Shown here: positions 58,150 to 64,000 of the stretch, in pieces
Position numbering within the stretch: the first letter of the stretch is position 1
Layout of the letters: each line of letters starts with the position of its first letter
Source: DASPHG01 sp035629775
GTDB lineage: Bacteria > Actinomycetota > Thermoleophilia > Solirubrobacterales > Thermoleophilaceae
Direction of reading: 5' to 3'
NCBI GenBank assembly: GCA_035629775.1
Contig: DASPHG010000045.1
Coordinates: forward strand, 1 to 64,000
DNA length: 64,000 bases
Translations under genes and position numbers: made by a program
The notes under the pieces: generated by a model
What the model was told of the DNA's origin: nothing
The model's database searches: none
What the model saw: the letters and a program-made list of their open reading frames with translations, nothing else

Positions 58150-59067
58150 ATGGTTCGGATGGTGAGGCTGGCGGAACGGCAGGGTGGCGTCGTGCACCGG
58201 GATCAGCTGCGGGCGCTCGGCTTCAGCAGCAGCGCGATTCTCAGGCTGGAGGCGGCGCACCGGATCCACCGGCTGTACCCCGCCGTGTTCGCGCTCGGGC
58301 ACCGGGTGCTCGGCGAGGAGGCACAGCTCCGGGCGGCCGTGATGCACGCTGGGCCGGACGCGGCCATCAGTCATCTGACCGCCGTCTCGTGGTGGGAGCT
58401 CCTCGAGCTGGACCTCGAGCCGATCCACGTGAGCACCCCGGTGCAGCTCGGCTCCTCGGCGGGGCTTGTCATCCACGGTCGGCGATCCGTCGAACGCGTC
58501 ACGCATCGGGACCTGCCCGTGACGACCATTCCGCAGACCCTGCTCGACTCAGCCGGCTTTCTCCCGTTCGGTCGCCTGCGCAAGGCGATCGCAGAGGCGG
58601 AGTTCCACCGGCTCGCGTCCGTCGATGAGGTCTTCTCCGTCCTCGGGCGGGGCAGGCCCGGTAGCGCGCGACTCCGGCGCGCCTTGATCCTCCACCAACC
58701 GCGGCTCGCGCGAACCCTGAGCGTGCTCGAGGAGCGCTTCCTTGGCCTCTGTGAGCGCCATGCGATCCCGCTCCCGGAGGTGAACGTCACCGTCGCCGGC
58801 CTGATGGTCGATGCGCTGTGGCGCGCCGAGCGCGTCGTCGTCGAGCTCGACGGCCGCGCCGCCCACGCCACCGGCGCGGCGATGGAGCGTGACCGGAACC
58901 GCGACCTCACGCTGCGCGCCGCGGGCTACGCGGTCCTCCGGTACACATGGCACCAGGTGACGCGCCAAGCGTCCGCCGTCGCCGCCGACCTCCGCGCCGC
59001 CCTCGGTCTCGAACTTCGTGGCGGGCGCGCCGCTTTCCGGCGTCGTCGCCACAGAGTTCGCGGCTAG
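58150..59067 (+). CDS. AbiEi-like HTH + DUF559 (Vsr-like nuclease fold) protein
   Basis: About 305 residues from ATG 58150; GTG 58102 is an alternative but adds atypical sequence. N-terminal winged-helix (AERQGGVVHRDQLRALGFSS, AILRLEAAHRIHRLYPAVFA) resembles type IV abortive-infection antitoxin AbiEi; the C-terminal domain (about 215-290: DALWRAERVVVELDGRAAHA, NRDLTLRAAGYAVLRYTWHQ) is DUF559/restriction-endonuclease-like with an E-x-D pair (VVELDG). No AbiEii toxin partner lies next to it. Such solitary genes are frequent in actinobacteria; function unknown. Confidence 0.8.
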   Translation: MVRMVRLAERQGGVVHRDQLRALGFSSSAILRLEAAHRIHRLYPAVFALGHRVLGEEAQLRAAVMHAGPDAAISHLTAVSWWELLELDLEPIHVSTPVQLGSSAGLVIHGRRSVERVTHRDLPVTTIPQTLLDSAGFLPFGRLRKAIAEAEFHRLASVDEVFSVLGRGRPGSARLRRALILHQPRLARTLSVLEERFLGLCERHAIPLPEVNVTVAGLMVDALWRAERVVVELDGRAAHATGAAMERDRNRDLTLRAAGYAVLRYTWHQVTRQASAVAADLRAALGLELRGGRAAFRRRRHRVRG

Positions 59068-59837
59068 GACGCGGTGTCGCCCTTCGTCGTCGGGGCCGGG
59101 GCGTTCGCGCTGCTTCGGCGGATCAGGGCGGGGGCCAGGATCCGCAGCGCCGCGATGATCCCGTAGTAGCGAGGGATGTAGCGCTCGGCCTTGCCGCCGG
59201 GCCCGCACTGGAGGATGGTCTCGGCGACCTTCTCCGGGGTCGAGACGATCCGGCGCGTCAGCGCGCGGTCCATCAGCTCGCGCTGGGGAAAGCCCTCGGT
59301 CGAGATGAACCCGGGCATCACGAGCCCCACGTGCACCCCGTGCGCGGCCTCCTCGCCGTGCAGCGAGTCGCTCCAGCCGATCAACGCGAACTTGCTCGCG
59401 GAGTATGCGCCCGAGCGTGCGCGCGACACCCGGCCGGCCACGCTCGCCACGTTCACGATCGACGACGGTGCCGAGCGGCGCAGCAGCGGCAGGAGGGCGT
59501 GCGTGAGGCGCAGAGTCGCGTCGAAGTTCAGCTTCATGTGTCGCTCGACGCCCTCCCAGCCGGTGTCGGCGAATGTCCCGCGCCAGGCGGCGCCCGCGTT
59601 GTTCACCAGCAGGTCGAGCCGGCCGTGCTCGGATTCGACCGCGGCAGCGACCTCAGCCGGCGCTCCGTCGTCGGTCAGGTCCACCGCCACGACTGTGGCG
59701 CCGCCCAGCTCGTCGGCGAGCGCGCGCAGCCTGTCCTCGCGCCGCGCGACCAGCACGAGCTCCCAGCCGTCGCGCGCGAGCCGGCGCGCTGTCGCCTCGC
59801 CGATCCCGCTGGACGCACCCGTGACCAGGGCGATCAT
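59064..59837 (-). CDS. Short-chain dehydrogenase/reductase
   Basis: 257 residues from ATG 59837, whose bases overlap the penicillin acylase stop (ATGA); an ATG two codons earlier (59843) is possible. Classic SDR: ALVTGASSGIGEATARRLA, LVNNAG, the catalytic Ser in IVNVASVAGR and YSASK with an intervening Arg-rich loop, NADP(H)-type basic residues in VLVARREDRLRALA. Reduces or oxidises a carbonyl or alcohol; substrate unknown. Sits in an operon with an acylase and a BVMO-type enzyme, suggesting lipid or side-chain metabolism (inference). Confidence 0.9.
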   Translation of the reverse strand: MIALVTGASSGIGEATARRLARDGWELVLVARREDRLRALADELGGATVVAVDLTDDGAPAEVAAAVESEHGRLDLLVNNAGAAWRGTFADTGWEGVERHMKLNFDATLRLTHALLPLLRRSAPSSIVNVASVAGRVSRARSGAYSASKFALIGWSDSLHGEEAAHGVHVGLVMPGFISTEGFPQRELMDRALTRRIVSTPEKVAETILQCGPGGKAERYIPRYYGIIAALRILAPALIRRSSANAPAPTTKGDTAS

Positions 59838-62614
59838 CGGCACTCCCTCGCCCGGCGCTTCAGCGTCACTCGCAGCGGCCGCCCGCTGCGCATCGTTACC
59901 CGCGCCCGCACGCGCCGCTTACCGTGGGTGACCTTCACGCGGCGCACCCGTGCGCGGTCAGGGCCGATCACCCGCGCGCGCGGCGTACCGCGCCGGCAGC
60001 GCACCCGCAGGCGCAGCAGCGGGCGCTCGCGCAGCGCCCCGAACATCGCGATCTGCTGGGTGGTCGGCCGGTTCACCCAGTGCATCGAGAGGGCCGCCCC
60101 CGGCAGGAAGAGGATCCGCTCGGCCGCGGCGTCGGACTGCCACGCGGCCGGGTCGTCGCTGTCCTGTGCGTCGCGGAGCGCGTCGCCGGCGGCGACGAGG
60201 GAGGCGAGGATCACGTCGGTACACGCCGCGCGGTTGCCCTCCGCCTCCCGCGAGCCGCCGCAGTAGACGCGCGAGGTCGGGCTCTCCAGCCGGCGCCCGA
60301 GGATCATCGACAGGTCGGTATAGACGTGCGGGTAGAAGCCCGACTCGTACGCGCTCCCGCCCGCGCTTGGCGCGTTGTCGAAGGTGATCGGGATGCGGGC
60401 GGCGTCACCGAGCACGGGGTCGAAGATCCCCCGCAGGAGCGGTTCCCACCACGCGTCCATGATCGCGACCGCGGCCGAGTGGTCGTAGTCGCCGTTCCCG
60501 TCGCCGTCGCGCCGCAGGGCGCCCTCGGCGATCCACTCCTCGAGCAGCGCGACCATCGCCTGCTCGCGCGGCCCCGGGTCGGCGCTCCGGAGAAGCCGCA
60601 GCGCGAGCGGCGCGACGTAGCGTCCGCGGAGGTCGGTCAGTCCGGCGCGCTCCATCATCTGGACGAGCCGCACCGGCGTGATCGACCGCCGCGGCTGGTG
60701 GCGGATCTCGTCCTCGAGCAATTTGCCGCGATGGATCGAGCCGTGTCCCCACTGAGAGTCGCTCGCCGTCCAGCCGGGGGCCTGGCTGTTGTTCCACGAG
60801 AACGTGAAGCCGCGTTTCGGGTTGGCCTCGTGCGGCACGGCCCGGCTCGGCAGATAGACGTCGTCGCCCTGAGCGTCGGTCTTCCACTCCCACTCGCCCG
60901 TGCCCCACTTTGGGAAGTCGGGGTGCGGTCCGGCCGGGCGACGCGGGTAGAGACCGCCGTGCACGTAGCCGATCTCGCGCCGGCTCGCGTAGCTCCAGTT
61001 GGTCGAGAGGTTGTGCGACTCGTGGAAGATCTTGATGAACCGCTTCGCGGTCGTGGCCTCGCCGCGGTTCATCCGCAGGATCGAGATCGCGGCGTCGAGC
61101 TCTTTGCCGAACGTGGAGCGCTTGTTGACGACGGCCACCGGCTGCCCCGCCATCGTGCCGCGCGACAGCACCGGGCCGTGCACGGTGCGCTCGGCGATGA
61201 TGTCCGGGAGCGGCGAGCCGGGCGGCGCCTCGCGCAGGGTGTTGCGCTCCATCGCCCGGCACTCGCCCCTGAACTCGTAGAAACGCGAGTCCTCGTCCGG
61301 CTGGCCGCCACCCGGGTCGCAAAGCTTCTCGACGAAGGTGTCGATCATGTCCGCGCCGCCGGCGGTCGGGGTCCACGCGTAACGCTCCGTGCGCCCCATC
61401 ACGACGATTGCCGACAGCCCGGGGAACCCGGCGCCGCGCGCGTCGATCGTGGGCGAGTGGAGCTCGTAGTCCATGAGGATCTGCGGCGAGAAGTAACCGG
61501 CCTGCGGCCCGCCGATCAGGATCGGGAAGCCGCTCTTAGTCCGCCGCGCCCCGATGACCAGGTGGTTCGACATCCCGCCGTTCCGCGAGAGGTCGACCGC
61601 ACCAAGCGGAGTCGAGAGCTTCAGCCGCTCGTACCTGATCCGCGACGACTCCGCGAGCTGCGCGAGGTCGGCGGCGCCCGCCGCCGAGACTGCCTCGGTC
61701 GGGTTCTCGGGATGGCGCGACCAGTCCACCTCGTCGGGCACCTGCAGGTAGGGGAAGCGCCTGAGCGTGTGCTGCGGGCCGTCGCGGTTGTCGCGGTTGC
61801 GGAAGTCCTCGTAGACCTGCTGGCCGAGTTCGGGCCCGAGGTCGCTGACCAGCCCCGCCATCACCGCCGCGTCGTTCATCTCCGAGCCGCCGCCGGCCCC
61901 GAAGAGCGCGCGGACCGTGGATACCGCCGCCACGACGTCCCCGCGCCGCCACGGCCCGGGCACGCCCAGCCCGAGCTCGGAGAGGCCGGAGGGCAGCGGC
62001 ACCTCGCCGCGCTCGGCCTCGAGCAGGTAGGCGTTGATGCCCGCCACGTAGCCGTCGAGAATGCGCAGAAAGTCCTCGCCGTCCTCGCCGTACACCTCGG
62101 GCAGGCGGGTGGCCATCGCCTCGAACTCGGCGTCCGTGTAGCCGTAGAGGCGCGCCATCTCCGCGTCGGCCAGCCACGCCGGCGCGGTTCCGATGAGCTC
62201 GAATGCCTCCGCGCGGCCGAGCGCCCGGAGCAGCTCCATGATCGCGAGCCGGTCCTCCGCCGTCACGTACCCGGCGCCGAAGGCCATGTCCTCGTCGGTG
62301 TCGCCGTAGATGTGCGGCTCGCCCCACTGCTCGTCGCGATAGACGGTCACGCCGGCGCGCGGCGAATAGGTGCGCTGCGGGTCCGCGATGGGCTCGAACA
62401 CGCGGTGCTTGAAGTAGCGCGTCCGCAGCTCCTCGTCGGTCAGCGTCGGGTAGCCCTGGACGAGATCGTCGTAGGCCGCTATCTCGGTGGTCGCATGGCG
62501 CGTGTCGGCGCCGGGCGGCGTGATCGTGCCGTGGAGCTGCGCGTCGTCCTGGGCGTCAGCCGAGGCCGCCGGCAACAGCAGCGTGCACATCAGAAGGGCC
62601 AGACGCCGGGCCAC
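59834..62614 (-). CDS. Penicillin acylase-family (Ntn hydrolase) protein with basic C-terminal module
   Basis: 926 residues. Signal peptide (LALLMCTLLLPAASADA), an alpha-chain region, then the N-terminal nucleophile site: Ser349 in NGGMSNHLVIGARRTKSG, where autocatalytic cleavage would create the beta chain. Other family parts: VTVYRDEQWGEPHIYGDTDE, GAGYVTAEDRLAIMELLR, FSWNNSQAPGW, GGSAYESGFYPHVYTDLS. The last 60 residues (867-926, Cys873 and Cys925) are Arg/Lys-rich beta sequence like that of the LVIVD protein at 50743. Hydrolyses an amide, e.g. an acyl-homoserine lactone or acylated amine; the true substrate is open. Confidence 0.9.
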   Translation of the reverse strand: MARRLALLMCTLLLPAASADAQDDAQLHGTITPPGADTRHATTEIAAYDDLVQGYPTLTDEELRTRYFKHRVFEPIADPQRTYSPRAGVTVYRDEQWGEPHIYGDTDEDMAFGAGYVTAEDRLAIMELLRALGRAEAFELIGTAPAWLADAEMARLYGYTDAEFEAMATRLPEVYGEDGEDFLRILDGYVAGINAYLLEAERGEVPLPSGLSELGLGVPGPWRRGDVVAAVSTVRALFGAGGGSEMNDAAVMAGLVSDLGPELGQQVYEDFRNRDNRDGPQHTLRRFPYLQVPDEVDWSRHPENPTEAVSAAGAADLAQLAESSRIRYERLKLSTPLGAVDLSRNGGMSNHLVIGARRTKSGFPILIGGPQAGYFSPQILMDYELHSPTIDARGAGFPGLSAIVVMGRTERYAWTPTAGGADMIDTFVEKLCDPGGGQPDEDSRFYEFRGECRAMERNTLREAPPGSPLPDIIAERTVHGPVLSRGTMAGQPVAVVNKRSTFGKELDAAISILRMNRGEATTAKRFIKIFHESHNLSTNWSYASRREIGYVHGGLYPRRPAGPHPDFPKWGTGEWEWKTDAQGDDVYLPSRAVPHEANPKRGFTFSWNNSQAPGWTASDSQWGHGSIHRGKLLEDEIRHQPRRSITPVRLVQMMERAGLTDLRGRYVAPLALRLLRSADPGPREQAMVALLEEWIAEGALRRDGDGNGDYDHSAAVAIMDAWWEPLLRGIFDPVLGDAARIPITFDNAPSAGGSAYESGFYPHVYTDLSMILGRRLESPTSRVYCGGSREAEGNRAACTDVILASLVAAGDALRDAQDSDDPAAWQSDAAAERILFLPGAALSMHWVNRPTTQQIAMFGALRERPLLRLRVRCRRGTPRARVIGPDRARVRRVKVTHGKRRVRARVTMRSGRPLRVTLKRRARECR

Positions 62615-64000
62615 GCGGCGACGATACGGCCTCGTACGCGGTCATGTCGAACTCCTTCGTGAGCCGCCGGAACCGCCATGTCCAATCGGGCCACAGCGTC
62701 GTGTTGCGGCCGTTTCGGTCCACGTACCACGACGCACAGCCACCCGAGCTCCACACGGTCGGCGGCATGCGCCGCTGGATCCCGTCGTTCCACCTGCGGA
62801 ACGAGTCCTCTCTGACCTCGACCGCGTCCGTCCCCTGCGCGGCCATCTTCCGGACGGCATCCACGACGTAGGTCACCTGCGACTCGATCATGTAGACGAT
62901 CGAGTTGTGCCCGAGACCCGTGTTCGGGCCCAGGAGAAGGAAGAGGTTGGGGAAGCCCGGCACCGCCGAGCCCTTGTACGCCTGCGGGCTGCCGTCCCAC
63001 GTCTCGGCGAGCGTCCGCCCGGCGCGGCCCTTCACCCTGTCCCCGAACGGGATGTCGGTCACGTGGAACCCGGTGGCGTAGACGATCACGTCGACCTCGT
63101 GGAGCTCCCCGTCCGCGGTGACGATGCCCTCTGGGCAGATCCGATCGATGCCCGACGTCAAGACGTCGACATTCGGCTTCGCAAGCGCCGGGTACCACCT
63201 GTTCGACGGCAGGATGCGCTTGCAGCCGATCCGGTAGTTCGGGATCAGCTTCCGCCGAAGCTCCGGGTCCTTGATCGCCTTCTTGATGTGTGCGACCGCG
63301 CGCATCTCGAGCGGCTTCAGCAGCGCCGGCTTTCGCGCGAGCGGGAAGACGAGCCATTCGCGCATCCAGTAGACGTTGCGGCGCACCGCGCGCTGGAGCG
63401 CCGGGAAGCGCCGGTAGAGGGCGCGCTCGAGCCGCGTCGTGGGCCGGTCGGTGTGGGGGATGACCCACGGCGGCGTGCGCTGGAAGACCTTCAGCCGTCC
63501 GACCTCGGGCTGGATCGACGGGACGATCTGGATGGCGGAGGCGCCGGTGCCGAGGACGGCCACGCGCTTGCCGCGCAGGTCCACCGAGTCGTCCCACGCG
63601 GCGGAGTGGAACGAGGCCCCGGCGAACGTGTCGCGCCCCTCGAAGTCCGGGATGCGCGGCTCCGATAGGCCGCCCTGCCCGCCGATCACGACGCGCGCAC
63701 TGACCGGCCCGGCGGCGGTGTCGAGCTGCCAGCGGCCCGCGTCGTCGTCCCATGCCGCGTTGGTGACCTCGTGCCCGAACGAGATGTAGCGAACGAGGTC
63801 GAGCTCCTCGGCCGTCCGCTGGAGGTACGCCTGGATCTCGGGCTGCATCGAGTACGTCCGCGTCCAGTTCGGGTTCGGCGCGAAGGAGAGCGAGTACAGA
63901 TGCGAGGCCACGTCGCACTGGCAACCGGGGTAGGTGTTCGCCCACCACGTGCCGCCGACCCCGTCGGCGCGCTCGAGGATCGTGAAGTCCTCGATGCCCG
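62556..64000 (-). CDS. Baeyer-Villiger-type flavin monooxygenase, 5' end outside window
   Basis: Open to the window edge; the visible part starts around GIEDFTILERADGVGGTWW, so about the first 20-30 residues with the first FAD motif are missing. The BVMO signature is FAGASFHSAAWDD; the NADPH motif is VAVLGTGASAIQIVPSI; ATGF is in VDVIVYATGFHVTD. The TYPGCQCDVASHLYSLSF segment is typical of CHMO/cyclopentanone monooxygenase relatives. The 3' end runs 59 nt into the penicillin acylase gene. Inserts oxygen next to a carbonyl, giving esters or lactones. Confidence 0.9.
   Translation of the reverse strand, partial: GIEDFTILERADGVGGTWWANTYPGCQCDVASHLYSLSFAPNPNWTRTYSMQPEIQAYLQRTAEELDLVRYISFGHEVTNAAWDDDAGRWQLDTAAGPVSARVVIGGQGGLSEPRIPDFEGRDTFAGASFHSAAWDDSVDLRGKRVAVLGTGASAIQIVPSIQPEVGRLKVFQRTPPWVIPHTDRPTTRLERALYRRFPALQRAVRRNVYWMREWLVFPLARKPALLKPLEMRAVAHIKKAIKDPELRRKLIPNYRIGCKRILPSNRWYPALAKPNVDVLTSGIDRICPEGIVTADGELHEVDVIVYATGFHVTDIPFGDRVKGRAGRTLAETWDGSPQAYKGSAVPGFPNLFLLLGPNTGLGHNSIVYMIESQVTYVVDAVRKMAAQGTDAVEVREDSFRRWNDGIQRRMPPTVWSSGGCASWYVDRNGRNTTLWPDWTWRFRRLTKEFDMTAYEAVSSPRGPASGPSDVHAAVAGGLG

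Noticed and set aside
58150..59067. Complete type IV toxin-antitoxin system
   Set aside because: Only an AbiEi-like/DUF559 fusion is seen; no nucleotidyltransferase toxin lies beside it.
59924..62662. 912-codon plus-strand frame
   Set aside because: Lies opposite the penicillin acylase, which has signal peptide and Ntn motifs; the plus frame has only repetitive Arg/Val/His-rich sequence.

Overview
This is a high-GC chromosomal segment of an actinobacterial type. The best lineage hint is the protein at 56223-57266, whose N-terminus (LTYANVMAT...LFIALGGGSYAA) I know as a signature of surface proteins in Thermoleophilia (Solirubrobacterales/Gaiellales). Other hints are Arg/Lys-rich C-terminal modules on exported enzymes, many GTG starts, and exported enzymes of families I associate with this class. 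Class-level placement is inference. I see no IS element, prophage or CRISPR array. No gene-free stretch exceeds 300 bases.

Layout. 1-5533: tightly overlapping operon of a branched-chain-type ABC transporter (ATPase, two permeases, lipoprotein binding protein) with an acyl-CoA ligase inside it, closed by a strong hairpin. 5622-5710: tRNA-Ser(CGA), whose 3' end touches the stop codon of a convergent P450. 5711-9883 (minus): four genes with 4-nt overlaps: Tat 'hitch-hiker' subunit, GMC oxidoreductase with a Cys cluster, secreted unknown, cytochrome P450. 10033-14462: secreted DUF6351-like hydrolase and a ZU5/EF-hand secreted protein. 14653-21674: two small membrane proteins, an MMPL transporter carrying a degenerate GGDEF-like tail, a flavin monooxygenase-like protein, and a multicopper oxidase with four tandem 32-residue metal-binding repeats. 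21724-26576: second ZU5/EF-hand paralogue, M14 carboxypeptidase, lipoprotein Zn-peptidase. 26618-29770: polar amino acid ABC operon.

29781-34388: GCS2-type ligase with a PAS-LuxR regulator, an EAL protein, a flippase-like membrane protein and a class II glutamine amidotransferase. 34404-50669: stress/envelope-flavoured stretch with a holin-phosphodiesterase fusion, three DUF7144 paralogues, two-component regulators, an MFS pump, a K+ channel-like protein, an AI-2E exporter, several SHOCT/PLDc_N small membrane proteins, RDD, HdeD, DUF1269/DUF6325 proteins and an MBL hydrolase. 50743-58066: secreted proteins (two LVIVD-repeat proteins, a parallel beta-helix/RTX protein, a stalk-like anchored protein, an SGNH-like protein). 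58150-64000: AbiEi/DUF559 protein, SDR, penicillin acylase, and a Baeyer-Villiger-type monooxygenase running off the window.

The most unusual items are the multicopper oxidase with a four-copy metal-binding insert and the MMPL-GGDEF fusion, which lie in one probable operon (14653-21674) that I read as a candidate metal-handling locus. Several secreted-protein genes share a TANNNT box 6-7 nt before the start codon, which fits leaderless transcription.
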